The position numbers and the translations under genes are program-made. Shown piece by piece: positions 54,428 to 62,895 of a stretch of DNA of 64,000 nucleotides (the first letter of the stretch is position 1; each line of letters opens with the position of its first letter). The notes beneath the pieces were generated by a model. It had not been told where the DNA came from, did no database searches, and saw only the letters and a list, made by a program, of their open reading frames with translations. Source of the stretch: Variovorax sp. 679 (GTDB lineage Bacteria; Pseudomonadota; Gammaproteobacteria; Burkholderiales; Burkholderiaceae_C); NCBI RefSeq assembly GCF_003952185.1, contig NZ_RXFS01000003.1, positions 62,001-126,000 of the forward strand, in the 5' to 3' direction.

Positions 54428-55828
54428 ATGCCCCGCACCCTGTTCGACAAGCTCTGGGACGCGCACGTCGTGCGCGAGCTCGGCGACGGCTGGGCCCTGC
54501 TGCACATCGACCGCCACCTGCTGCACGACCTCTCCGGCCCGCCCGCACTGGCCGAGGTGGCCGCGCGCGGCCTGCCGCTGCACGACCCGGCGCTGGTCTT
54601 CGCCACGCCCGACCATGCCGCATCGAGCCAGCCCGGCCGCCTGCCCGGCACCTTCCCGCTCGGCGGCAGGCTGCACGGCGCGCTGGCCAAGCTCAGCGCC
54701 GACGCCGGCGTGCGCTTCTACGACCTCGGACAGCCGGGCCAGGGCATCGTCCACGTGATGGGGCCCGAGCTGGGCATCGTGCTGCCGGGGCTCACCGTGA
54801 TCTGCGGCGACAGCCATACCTGCACCAACGGCGGCCTCGGCGCGCTGGCCTTCGGCGTGGGCTCCTCCGAGAGCACGCACGCGCTGGCCACGCAGACGCT
54901 GCGCCAGCAGAAGCCGAAGCGCATGCGCATCCGCTGCGACGGCATGCTGGGCGCCGGCGTCACGGCGAAAGACCTGGCGCTGCACATCATCGGCAAGCTC
55001 GGCGCGGCGGCTGGCGTGGGCTACGCGATCGAGTTCGCGGGCGAAGCGGTGCGCGCGCTTGACGTCGAGTCGCGGCTCACGCTGTGCAACCTCACGGTGG
55101 AGCTGGGCGCGCGCTTCGGCCTGATCGCGCCCGACGCGCGCACGGTCGAATGGGTGCGCGGACGCAATTTCGCTCCCGCAGGCGCGGCCTTCGACGAAGC
55201 CGCCGCGCATTGGCTCTCGCTGGCATCGGACGCCGATGCCGTGTTCGACCGCGAGGAAGCGATCGACGCCACCGCCATCGCGCCGACCATCACCTGGGGC
55301 ACCAGCCCCGAGGACGCCATCGCCATCGACGGCACCGTGCCCGATCCGGCCACCGCCTCGGACGACGCCTCGCGCGGCGCCATCGAGGCCGCGCTCGACT
55401 ACATGGGCCTCGCGCCGCGCACGGCCATCGCCGGCACGCCGGTCGACTGGGTCTTCATCGGCTCCTGCGCCAACTCGCGCCTGCCCGACCTGCGCGCCGC
55501 CGCCGAAGTGGCGCGCGGGCGTCGCGTGGCCGCAGGCGTCACCGCGTGGGTGGTGCCCGGCTCCGAGAACGTCAAGCGCGCCGCCGAGGCCGAAGGGCTG
55601 CGCGAAGTGTTCGAGGCCGCGGGCTTCCAGTGGCGCGAGCCCGGCTGCAGCATGTGCGTGGCCGCCAACGGCGAGCAGGTGCCGCCGCAGGCGCGCTGCG
55701 TGTCTACATCCAACCGCAACTTCGTCGGACGCCAGGGCCCCGGCGCGCGCACGCATCTCGCGAGCCCCGCGATGGCCGCGGCCGCCGCGGTCACCGGGCG
55801 CATCACCGACGTGAGGACGCTCGCATGA
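54428..55828 (+). CDS. Aconitase-family hydro-lyase, large subunit (LeuC-like)
   Basis: A 466-residue 4Fe-4S dehydratase subunit. Cluster cysteines are Cys347 in FIGSCANSRLPDL and Cys407 and Cys410 in EPGCSMC; substrate-side motifs include VICGDSHTCTNGGLGALAFG and TSNRNFVGRQGPGARTHLASP. This matches isopropylmalate isomerase LeuC and homologues that hydrate dimethylmaleate, citraconate or similar acids. No leuB or leuA is adjacent, and the neighbours are a lyase, PrpD and Bug receptors, so a catabolic substrate is more likely than leucine synthesis. Confidence 0.88.
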   Translation: MPRTLFDKLWDAHVVRELGDGWALLHIDRHLLHDLSGPPALAEVAARGLPLHDPALVFATPDHAASSQPGRLPGTFPLGGRLHGALAKLSADAGVRFYDLGQPGQGIVHVMGPELGIVLPGLTVICGDSHTCTNGGLGALAFGVGSSESTHALATQTLRQQKPKRMRIRCDGMLGAGVTAKDLALHIIGKLGAAAGVGYAIEFAGEAVRALDVESRLTLCNLTVELGARFGLIAPDARTVEWVRGRNFAPAGAAFDEAAAHWLSLASDADAVFDREEAIDATAIAPTITWGTSPEDAIAIDGTVPDPATASDDASRGAIEAALDYMGLAPRTAIAGTPVDWVFIGSCANSRLPDLRAAAEVARGRRVAAGVTAWVVPGSENVKRAAEAEGLREVFEAAGFQWREPGCSMCVAANGEQVPPQARCVSTSNRNFVGRQGPGARTHLASPAMAAAAAVTGRITDVRTLA

Positions 55829-56457
55829 CCATGACGCCCTTCACCTCAGTCACCGGCGCCGCCGTGCCCCTGATGCGCGCCAACGTCGACACCGACGTCA
55901 TCATCCGCATCGAGCGCCTCACCTCGTTCCAGCGCGACCAGCTCGGCCCCTACGCCTTCGAGGCGCTGCGCCTGCGCGCCGACGGCAGCGAAGACCCGGC
56001 CTGCGTGCTGAACCAGCCCGTCTTCCGCCAGGCGCCCGTGCTCCTGGCGGCCGAGAACTTCGGCTGCGGCTCTTCCCGCGAAGGCGCGGTGTGGGCGCTG
56101 ATGGGCCTGGGCGTGCGCTGCGTGATCGCGCCCAGCTTCGGCGACATCTTCTTCAACAACTGCTTCCAGAACGGCGTGCTGCCGCTGCGCCTGCCCATCG
56201 CGCAGGTGGAGGCACTGGCGGCGCAGTGCGCAGGCGGGGCGGCGATGAAGGTCGACCTGCAGGCGCAGACGATCACCGCGCCGGACGGAAGCGTCTCGCC
56301 CTTCGAGATCGATCCGCTGCGCCGCGAGGCGCTGCTGCACGGCCTCGACGACATCGGTCTCACGCTGAAGGACGACGCGCTGATCCGCGAATGGCAGCAG
56401 GCCGACCGCGCACGCCGGCCCTGGGCCTGGCCCGCCGCTCAGGGAGCAGTCGCTTGA
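55825..56457 (+). CDS. Aconitase-family hydro-lyase, small subunit (LeuD-like)
   Basis: A 210-residue swivel-domain subunit with VDTDVIIRIERL (substrate loop), AENFGCGSSREGAVWAL and VIAPSFGDIFFNNCFQNGVLPL, as in LeuD. It overlaps the large subunit gene by ATGA. The residue after NVDTDVI normally tunes substrate choice; IRIERL differs from the IPKQFL of leucine-pathway LeuD, supporting a different substrate. Confidence 0.9.
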   Translation: MTMTPFTSVTGAAVPLMRANVDTDVIIRIERLTSFQRDQLGPYAFEALRLRADGSEDPACVLNQPVFRQAPVLLAAENFGCGSSREGAVWALMGLGVRCVIAPSFGDIFFNNCFQNGVLPLRLPIAQVEALAAQCAGGAAMKVDLQAQTITAPDGSVSPFEIDPLRREALLHGLDDIGLTLKDDALIREWQQADRARRPWAWPAAQGAVA

Positions 56458-57092
56458 GCACGACCGCCGCATCGAGCCCGCTGCGCCGCCATCCGTGGGT
56501 GCTGCGCTGGGCCGGCCTGCTCATGCGCGGCCGCCATGCCGGCGACGCGAGCCTGGCCTGCAGCGATGCTGCGCTCGCCCGGCTGCCCGCCACCATCGAG
56601 CTGCGCAGCGCGGATTTCGCGCACGGCGCAGCCATGGCACAGCGGCAGGCGGGCGAAGGCGTCGGCGGCAATCGCTCGCCCGCATTGGCCTGGACGGAAC
56701 TTCCACCGCAGGCCACGCATTGGCTGCTGCTGTGCGAAGACCCCGACGTGCCGCTTCCGCGCGCCATCACGCATGCGCTCGCATGGGGTCCGTCGTCGGT
56801 GAATGCGCTGCCCGAAGGCGCCTTGAACGGCGGCCATGCCCCGGCGGGCGTGACGCTGGCGATGAACGGCCTCGGGCGCCTTGGCTACGACGGCCCGCGC
56901 CCCCTGCCCGGCCATGGCCCGCACCGCTACGTGTTCCAGCTCTATGCACTCGACGCCGTGCCGCCGCCCGATCTTTCGCGCGAAGACGGCCTGCTGCCCT
57001 GGCTGCATGCCCACGCGCTGGCGCGCGGCCGGCTGGACGGCCTCTACCAGCGGGACTGGCGCGGACGGACGGTCGTTGCGTCGCCGCCCTGA
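56454..57092 (+). CDS. YbhB/YbcL-type PEBP family protein
   Basis: A 212-residue cytoplasmic protein of the phosphatidylethanolamine-binding (Raf kinase inhibitor-like) family. Both anion-pocket motifs are visible: LCEDPDVPLPRAITHALAWG and GPRPLPGHGPHRYVFQLYALD. A TTG start at 56454, overlapping the leuD-like stop and preceded by AGGGAG, is most likely; the next ATG (56523) would trim 23 residues. Bacterial members have no agreed function. Its tight coupling to the hydro-lyase genes is noteworthy. Confidence 0.8.
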   Translation: MSTTAASSPLRRHPWVLRWAGLLMRGRHAGDASLACSDAALARLPATIELRSADFAHGAAMAQRQAGEGVGGNRSPALAWTELPPQATHWLLLCEDPDVPLPRAITHALAWGPSSVNALPEGALNGGHAPAGVTLAMNGLGRLGYDGPRPLPGHGPHRYVFQLYALDAVPPPDLSREDGLLPWLHAHALARGRLDGLYQRDWRGRTVVASPP

Positions 57093-57120
57093 GGCAAGGC
57101 ACCGCGCCGCGCATCCATCG

Positions 57121-57136
57121 ATTCATTCATTCATTC
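57121..57136 (+). repeat. (ATTC)4 tetranucleotide repeat before a Bug-receptor gene
   Basis: Four perfect ATTC units lie 16 bases before the start codon of the Bug receptor gene, just upstream of its GGAGA ribosome-binding site. Slippage would change the spacing upstream of the translation signals, but four units are few for phase variation. Confidence 0.7.
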
Positions 57137-57152
57137 AAAAAACGGAGACAAG

Positions 57153-58157
57153 ATGTTCGATACCCCCTTCAGGCCAGGAAAGCCTCCGCCGATGCGCCCC
57201 CTGCTCCCGGCACTGCTGTCGCTCGCGCTCGCGCCGGCGGCATTCGCCCAGGCGAACGGCCACAACGACTGGCACCCGGATCGCCCCGTGACGCTCATCG
57301 TTCCCTACACGGCCGGCGGCGGCACCGACGCCACCGCCCGCGCCGTATCCAAGCAGCTCGGCGTGATCTGGAAGCAGCCCGTGGTGGTCGAGAACATGCC
57401 CGGCGCGGACGGCCTGATCGGCACGCGCCGCGTGATGGAGGCGAAACCCGACGGCTACACCCTGCTGCTGCAGGTGCCGTCCATCGTGGTCACGAAGTAC
57501 ACGCCGGGCCTCAAGGGCATCGACCCGCTCGCGCGGCTGGAGCCGGTGACGGCGGTGTCGCAATCGCCCGCCGCGGTGGTCGTCAGCGCGAAGCTGCCGG
57601 TCAAGACCTTCGGCGAGTTCGTCCGGTACTGCAAGACCGCCGCGCAGCCCTGTTCGCTCGGCACCGGCGAATCGACGGCGCGCATCTCGGCGAAGCAGCT
57701 TGCCGCCGAGGCGGGGCTGCCGAACCTGATCGTCGTCAACTACCGCGGCACGGGCGCGATCGTGACCGACATGATCGCCAACAACGTGAACATGGCGTTC
57801 ACCGGCATCACGGCCGCGCTGCCGCACTACAAGGCGGGCACGCTGAAGATCCTCGCCACGCAGGGCCAGAAGCGTGCGGCCGCGCTGCCCGAGGTGCCGA
57901 CCACCGCCGAGGCCGGCTATCCGCAGTTCCGCTCGGTCACCTGGTTCGGCCTGTTCGCGCCCAAGGGCACGCCGCCGGCCGTGACGCAGGGCATCGTCGC
58001 CGCGCTGCGCGAGGCGGTGAAGGACGCCGACGTGCAGAAGACCATCGCCTCCGCCGGCGCCGAACCGGTGGTCAACGCGCCGGCTGCCTTCGCGGCGCAG
58101 GTGCGCGAGGAAAGCGAGCGCATCGACGCGCTCGTGAAGCTCTACCCGCTCGACTGA
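57153..58157 (+). CDS. Bug/TctC-type periplasmic receptor
   Basis: A 334-residue tripartite-tricarboxylate-type binding protein. After a signal peptide (cleavage near residue 33, AAFAQ) come WHPDRPVTLIVPYTAGGGTDATARAV, NMPGADGLIGTRRV, AKPDGYTLLL and FAPKGTPPAVTQG, all Bug hallmarks. The GGAGACAAG just before ATG 57153 supports this start, though ATG 57192 gives a tidier leader. Bug receptors bind carboxylates, aromatic acids or amides. No TctA/TctB membrane genes are nearby, as is usual for orphan Bug proteins. Confidence 0.9.
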   Translation: MFDTPFRPGKPPPMRPLLPALLSLALAPAAFAQANGHNDWHPDRPVTLIVPYTAGGGTDATARAVSKQLGVIWKQPVVVENMPGADGLIGTRRVMEAKPDGYTLLLQVPSIVVTKYTPGLKGIDPLARLEPVTAVSQSPAAVVVSAKLPVKTFGEFVRYCKTAAQPCSLGTGESTARISAKQLAAEAGLPNLIVVNYRGTGAIVTDMIANNVNMAFTGITAALPHYKAGTLKILATQGQKRAAALPEVPTTAEAGYPQFRSVTWFGLFAPKGTPPAVTQGIVAALREAVKDADVQKTIASAGAEPVVNAPAAFAAQVREESERIDALVKLYPLD

Positions 58158-58180
58158 ACCAACCCCGACGAACACTCTCC

Positions 58181-59626
58181 ATGACCACATCCATCCCCGC
58201 GCCGTCACAAGCGCGCGACGCCACCGACCCCACGGGCCCCACCGGCCGCCTCGCCCACTGGCTCGCCGGCTTCCGGCTCGACGACGCGCCCACCTCCGCG
58301 CGCGAACGCGCCAAGGCGCTCACGCTCGACGGTATCGCGTGCGCGATCGTCGGCGCGCAGCTTCCGTGGTCGCGCACCGCCGCGCAGATCGTGCAGAAGT
58401 TCGAAGGCCGCGGCGACCGCACCATCGTCGGCTGGGGCGCCCGCACCAGCGCACCGGGCGCGGCGCTGCTCAACGGCACCTTCATCCAGGGCTTCGAGCT
58501 CGACGACTACCACCCGCTGGGGCCGCTGCACAGTGCATCGATCGTGCTGCCCGCGCTGTGGGCCGCCTCCGAGGGCGATGCAAAGGTGAGCGGCCGGCAG
58601 TTCCTCGAGGCCGCGCTGGCCGGCTACGAGGTCGGCCCGCGCGTGGGCATGGCGCTGCACGGCGCGCAGATGCTGTCGCGCGGCTGGCACTCGGGCTCGG
58701 TGTTCGGCACGCATGCCGCCGCATCGGCGGTCGGCAAGCTGCTCGGGCTCGACGCGGCACGCATCGAGGACGCGCTGGGCCTCGCCGGCACGCAGTCGGC
58801 CGGCCTCATGGCCGCGCAGTACGAGGCGATGTGCAAGCGCATGCACCACGGCTTCTCGGCGCGCAACGGGCTCTATGCGGCGGTGCTGGCCGAAGGCGGC
58901 TACACCGGCATCAAGCGCGTGTTCGAGCGCGAGTACGGCGGCTTTCTCTCGACCTTCGGCGAGGGCCACGACCCCGACGCATCGAAGATCACCGAGGCGC
59001 TGGGCGAGCGCTGGGAGGTGGAGCGCATCGTCATCAAGCCGTATGCCGCGATGGGCGGCATCCACTCGCCGCTCGACGCGCTGTTCGACGCCGGTGCGCA
59101 GCGCAAGCTCGTGCCGGAAGAGATCGCGCGCATCGAGGTCGAGGTGAGCCACGCGGTCTACCACCACGGCTGGTGGGTGCCCGAGCGGCCGCTGACGCCC
59201 ATCGGCGCGCAGATGAACATCGGCTACGCGCTCGCCGTGGCGGTGCTCGACGGCGAAGCGATGGTGAAGCAGTTCGCGCCGGCACGCATCGACGCGGACG
59301 ACGTGTGGGCGCTGATCCCGCGCATCGAGGTGCGGCACCAGCCCGAGTTCGACGCGGGCGGTCCGCTGAAGCGCGGCCGCGTGCGGCTGGCGGTGACCTT
59401 CACCGACGGCCAGCGCATCCAGGTGGAGCGCAATTCCTCGCGCGCCATCGAATCGCCGCAGAGCAGCGACGAGGTCGCGGCCAAGTACCGCACGCTGACC
59501 GATGGGCTGATCGATGGCGCGCGGCAGAAGGCCATCGAGGACATGGTCCGCTCGATCGAGGACCTGCCCGACGTGCGCGAGCTGCTCGCGCTGCTGGCGC
59601 CGCCCGTGGCCGCGGCTTTCGACTGA
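58181..59626 (+). CDS. MmgE/PrpD family protein
   Basis: A 481-residue enzyme of the family that includes 2-methylcitrate dehydratase, cis-aconitate decarboxylase and iminodisuccinate epimerase. Visible features are ALTLDGIACAIVG, NGTFIQGFELDDYHPLGPLHSAS, HGFSARNGLYAAVLAE and KPYAAMGGIHSPLDAL, covering the helical N-terminal domain and the smaller C-terminal domain. It stands between two Bug-receptor genes in the lyase/hydro-lyase operon and may process the same di- or tricarboxylate. The exact reaction cannot be read from the motifs. Confidence 0.88.
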   Translation: MTTSIPAPSQARDATDPTGPTGRLAHWLAGFRLDDAPTSARERAKALTLDGIACAIVGAQLPWSRTAAQIVQKFEGRGDRTIVGWGARTSAPGAALLNGTFIQGFELDDYHPLGPLHSASIVLPALWAASEGDAKVSGRQFLEAALAGYEVGPRVGMALHGAQMLSRGWHSGSVFGTHAAASAVGKLLGLDAARIEDALGLAGTQSAGLMAAQYEAMCKRMHHGFSARNGLYAAVLAEGGYTGIKRVFEREYGGFLSTFGEGHDPDASKITEALGERWEVERIVIKPYAAMGGIHSPLDALFDAGAQRKLVPEEIARIEVEVSHAVYHHGWWVPERPLTPIGAQMNIGYALAVAVLDGEAMVKQFAPARIDADDVWALIPRIEVRHQPEFDAGGPLKRGRVRLAVTFTDGQRIQVERNSSRAIESPQSSDEVAAKYRTLTDGLIDGARQKAIEDMVRSIEDLPDVRELLALLAPPVAAAFD

Positions 59627-59662
59627 CACGGCCTTCCCGAAGAACGACGGAGACAAGACACC

Positions 59663-60655
59663 ATGACGCACGCATCCGCACACCTCGACCGCCGCGCGTT
59701 CTCGCTGGGCCTGCTGGCGCTCGCGGGCACCGCCGCCCTGCCCGCCCACGCGCAGGACCCGTGGCCCGCCGCCAAGCCGATCCGCCTCGTGCTGCCCTTT
59801 TCCGCAGGCGGCCCCGGCGACACCAACGTGCGCGCCATGGCTCAGGCGCAGGGCAAGCGGCTGAACCAGACCATCATCGTGGACAACCGGCCGGGCGCAG
59901 GCGGCATCATCGGCAGCGAGTACGTCGCCAAGAGCGCGCCCGACGGCTACACATGGCTGTCTGCCGGCAACGGCGCCATCGCCAACGCGCTGCTGCGGCC
60001 GAAAATGCCCTATGCCGAGACCGACTTGGTGCCCGTGGTGGGCACGAGCACCGCGCCCTCGGTGCTGGTCACCAACGCAAGCGTGCCGGCGAAGAACCTG
60101 AAGGAACTGCAAGCCTGGGCACGCACCAGGGGCCGCTTGAACTTCGGCACCGCCGGCAGCGGCAGCACGGGGCATTTCGTGGCGGAGATGGTGGAGTCGG
60201 CACTCGGCGTGCCGGTGACGCTGGTGCACTACAAGAGCGGCTCGCAGACGGTGAACGCCATCGTCGGCGGCGAGGTCGACCTGGCTTCGGAGGCGCCCAT
60301 CGGCGTCGCGGGCTTCGTGCAGTCGGGCAAGCTGCGTGCGCTGGCGCTCGCGGCGCGCGAGCGCACGGGGCCGATGAAACAGGTGCCGACCACGGTGGAG
60401 CAAGGCTTTCCGACCATCCTCATGCAGCACTGGGGCGGCATCTTCGCGCCCAAAGGCACGCCGGCCGCGATCCTCGACCGCATCGCCGAAGTGACGGTGC
60501 GTGCCTACAGGGAAGACGCCGACCTGATCGCGCAGACCGAGCGCGGGGGTGCGCAGCCGATGCTGCTGGCGCGCTCGGAGTTCGAGAAGTTTCTTGTGGA
60601 AGAACGCACGCGCATGGCGCAGATCGTCACTGCGTCGCACATGACGCTGGAGTAG
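59663..60655 (+). CDS. Bug/TctC-type periplasmic receptor, second copy
   Basis: A 330-residue receptor with a leader containing DRRAFSLGLLALAGTAAL, which looks Tat-like, then KPIRLVLPFSAGGPGDTNVRAMA, NRPGAGGIIGSEYVAKSAPDGYT and FAPKGTPAAILDRIAEV. It is clearly distinct from the first Bug copy (SAGGPGD versus TAGGGTD at the ligand loop), so the two probably bind different but related acids. GGAGACAAGACACC precedes the ATG, the same ribosome-binding string as the first copy. It ends the operon. Confidence 0.9.
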   Translation: MTHASAHLDRRAFSLGLLALAGTAALPAHAQDPWPAAKPIRLVLPFSAGGPGDTNVRAMAQAQGKRLNQTIIVDNRPGAGGIIGSEYVAKSAPDGYTWLSAGNGAIANALLRPKMPYAETDLVPVVGTSTAPSVLVTNASVPAKNLKELQAWARTRGRLNFGTAGSGSTGHFVAEMVESALGVPVTLVHYKSGSQTVNAIVGGEVDLASEAPIGVAGFVQSGKLRALALAARERTGPMKQVPTTVEQGFPTILMQHWGGIFAPKGTPAAILDRIAEVTVRAYREDADLIAQTERGGAQPMLLARSEFEKFLVEERTRMAQIVTASHMTLE

Positions 60656-60679
60656 CCAGCTGGAGCCGGGTGTCGGCGG

Positions 60680-60802
60680 TCAGCGTTGCGGTGCGGTCGC
60701 AATCGCCTTGGGCATCGGCACGCCGGGCTTCGTCGGCTTTTCGTCGCACGCGGCCGTCAGCAGGCCGAGGCAGAAGAGAAGGACAAGGGCGGTGCTTCGC
60801 AT
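60680..60802 (-). CDS. Very small lipoprotein
   Basis: A 40-residue predicted lipoprotein: MRSTALVLLFCLGLLTAAC with lipobox LTAAC (Cys19), then the 21-residue charged, Pro-rich tail DEKPTKPGVPMPKAIATAPQR. An in-frame ATG four codons upstream (60814) is also possible. It converges on the Bug operon. No family recognised; small lipoproteins of this kind are often missed in annotation. Confidence 0.6.
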   Translation of the reverse strand: MRSTALVLLFCLGLLTAACDEKPTKPGVPMPKAIATAPQR

Positions 60803-60869
60803 GATGCGGACCATGCTAGGCCCGCGCGGCAACGCGTCAAGTCGGACGCTGCCGCTTTCTTCCCGTCGG

Positions 60870-61703
60870 TCAGGCGGCAGCGGCGACGGGTCGTTCACCG
60901 GCCTGCAGCCGGCGCTCGATGTCTTCCAGCACCTGCGGCAGGTCGGCGACGCTGTCGATCACGTAGTGCGCGCCGGCCGCTTCGAGCGCGGCGGTGGCGC
61001 TTGCACGGCGCTCCTGCTGCTGCGTTTCGTCGAGCGCCTGCCATTCGGCCAGCGTGAGACCGTTGGCGTTGCCGCTGACGGCGAGGCCAACGGCCCAGGT
61101 GCCGGCGTTCAGGCCCTCCAGCAAGCCGACGCCGGTGTCGTCGACCTTCACCACGGTGTGCGGCGGCCACACGCCGAGGTCGGCGAAGCAGCGGTACATC
61201 ATGAGCGGCGACGGGCGGCCTTCGGCGAGGTCGCCGGCGCACACGAGGTTGTCGGGCGAGTAGCCGCCGGCCGCGGCGATGGGCACGACCACTTCCATGA
61301 TCGGGCGGTTGTAGCCGGTGGTGGAGCCGATCTTCAGGCCGCGCTCGCGCGCCGCCTTCACCGCTTCGAGCGCGCCGGGAATGAAGTCGGCGTGGTCGCG
61401 CACGCTGGCTGCGTTCATCGGCGTGAAGACTTCGTACAGCCTGTCGGCGTCGGCGTCGCGGAACGCGTGGCCGTGCTTCGCTTCCCACTGCGCGGCGATG
61501 CGCGGCAGCGTGCCCAGCGCCTTGATGTGGTCCCACTTGGCCATGCCCATCGGGCCGCGGGCCTCGGCGATGGTGATGTCGATGCCGAACTGCTCGAACA
61601 GCTTCACGAAGGCGCCCATGGGCGCGCACGAACCGAAATCGAGGATGGTGCCGGCCCAGTCGAAGACGACGGCCTGGAGCTGGGAGTGGTTGTGGGCGTT
61701 CAT
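60870..61703 (-). CDS. phnX: Phosphonoacetaldehyde hydrolase
   Basis: Splits phosphonoacetaldehyde into acetaldehyde and phosphate, the final step of 2-aminoethylphosphonate (AEP) use. The 277-residue HAD-type enzyme has the nucleophile Asp15 in VVFDWAGTILDFGSCAP and the Schiff-base lysine Lys56 in GMAKWDHIKAL, the two diagnostic sites, plus VKVDDTGVGLLEGLNAG (motif IV). The ATG at 61703 gives the standard start MNAHNHSQLQAVVFDW. It lies 49 bases after the FAD oxidase stop and completes the operon on this strand. Confidence 0.95.
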   Translation of the reverse strand: MNAHNHSQLQAVVFDWAGTILDFGSCAPMGAFVKLFEQFGIDITIAEARGPMGMAKWDHIKALGTLPRIAAQWEAKHGHAFRDADADRLYEVFTPMNAASVRDHADFIPGALEAVKAARERGLKIGSTTGYNRPIMEVVVPIAAAGGYSPDNLVCAGDLAEGRPSPLMMYRCFADLGVWPPHTVVKVDDTGVGLLEGLNAGTWAVGLAVSGNANGLTLAEWQALDETQQQERRASATAALEAAGAHYVIDSVADLPQVLEDIERRLQAGERPVAAAA

Positions 61704-61752
61704 GGCGACGGGGTATGAATATCTGGAAGAAGAGGCAACGGCGGTGCGGGAG

Positions 61753-62895
61753 TCACCAGGCGTTGAAGACGTCGTGCGCAATGCCGAAGCCGGTGCTCGC
61801 GCCGCTGCCGCTGGTAACCAGCACGAGGCGCGTGGCGTCGTCGGGCGCGTCGATCACGCAGGGCGTGGTCTTCGACGAGGGGTAGACGCCGGTCCAGCGC
61901 TCGGTGACCTGCGCGGACTCGAGGTTCAGCGTGCTGCGCAGGTGGCGCAGGATGAGCTGGTCGACCTCCTCCATCGCGAAGGGCTCGGGCGCATCGGCGT
62001 AGTGGTGCGAATCGCCGACCACCAGCGAGCCGTCGGCGCTTTGCACCACGATCAGGTGAATGCCGTGCGCGAGCGAGGCGGCCTCTTCCTGCTGCAGGCG
62101 CGCGCGCAACGCGGCGGCTTCGGGCAGCGTGCTGTAGCCCTCGTAGCGCGCGAGGCTCAGGTCCATCATCACCGAGCCCGGCAGGCGGAAACCCGCTTCG
62201 GGCTTCACGCGCAGCATCTGCAGGCGGCACAGCGTGAGTTCGTGCGCGGCGATGCGTTCGGCGAAGAGGCCGTGCAAGTCGGTGTTGGTGCAGACCACCA
62301 CGCGCTCTGCGTGCAGCGTGCCGCGCGAGGTGCGCACGCGAGGCGTTTCCACCTCATGCACCGCCTCGCCAAAACGAAAAGTCACGCCGTGCGCCTCGGC
62401 CAGCCACTTCGTCAGCAGGCCGATGGCGGTGCGCGATTCGACGCGCAGCTCGTGCGGGCTGAAGAGCACCGAGCGTGCGTCGGCAAGGCTCAGCGCCGGC
62501 GCCCTGGCCTGCGCATCCGCCGCATCGAGCAGCTCGCAGCCCTTGCTCATCGGCGTGCGCATGAAGGCTTCGAGCACGTCGTGCGCCTCAGGCCGGTAGG
62601 CGGCGAGCCACAGGTTGCGGTGCACGACCTCGATACCCGCCTGCGGTGCCACCTCGTTCCACACGCCGCGGGCGTGCATCGCGCGGCGCCACATGTCGCC
62701 CGGCGCCTGGCCGGTGATGGTGATGAAGCCGAAGTTGCGGATCGACGCACCGATGGCCGCCGCGTCGCGCTCGATGACGCAGACCTTCAGGCCACGCTGC
62801 ACGGCGGTGTAGGCATGGGCCAGGCCGACGATGCCGGCGCCGACCACGATGAGATCGAAGCTGTCTTGGTTGCGAGATTCAGGGTTGCCGGGCAT
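61753..62895 (-). CDS. FAD-dependent amine oxidoreductase of phosphonate clusters
   Basis: A 380-residue DAO-type flavoprotein: dinucleotide-binding VVGAGIVGLAHAYTAVQRG (residues 17-35), VCVIERD, and the late FAD motif TSGSGASTGFGIAHD. This matches a DAO-family branch that occurs next to phnX in phosphonate gene clusters and probably oxidises aminophosphonates such as AEP or its N-methyl form to the aldehyde. Its ATG shares a base with the permease stop. It may replace or supplement the transaminase PhnW, which is not in the window. Confidence 0.85.
   Translation of the reverse strand: MPGNPESRNQDSFDLIVVGAGIVGLAHAYTAVQRGLKVCVIERDAAAIGASIRNFGFITITGQAPGDMWRRAMHARGVWNEVAPQAGIEVVHRNLWLAAYRPEAHDVLEAFMRTPMSKGCELLDAADAQARAPALSLADARSVLFSPHELRVESRTAIGLLTKWLAEAHGVTFRFGEAVHEVETPRVRTSRGTLHAERVVVCTNTDLHGLFAERIAAHELTLCRLQMLRVKPEAGFRLPGSVMMDLSLARYEGYSTLPEAAALRARLQQEEAASLAHGIHLIVVQSADGSLVVGDSHHYADAPEPFAMEEVDQLILRHLRSTLNLESAQVTERWTGVYPSSKTTPCVIDAPDDATRLVLVTSGSGASTGFGIAHDVFNAW

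Noticed and set aside
54428..56457. Naming the hydro-lyase pair leuC and leuD
   Set aside because: Gene context and the IRIERL substrate loop argue against the leucine pathway.
56495..58180. Long in-frame extension upstream of the MmgE/PrpD gene
   Set aside because: It overlaps the PEBP and Bug genes in another frame; the ATG at 58181 gives the family start.
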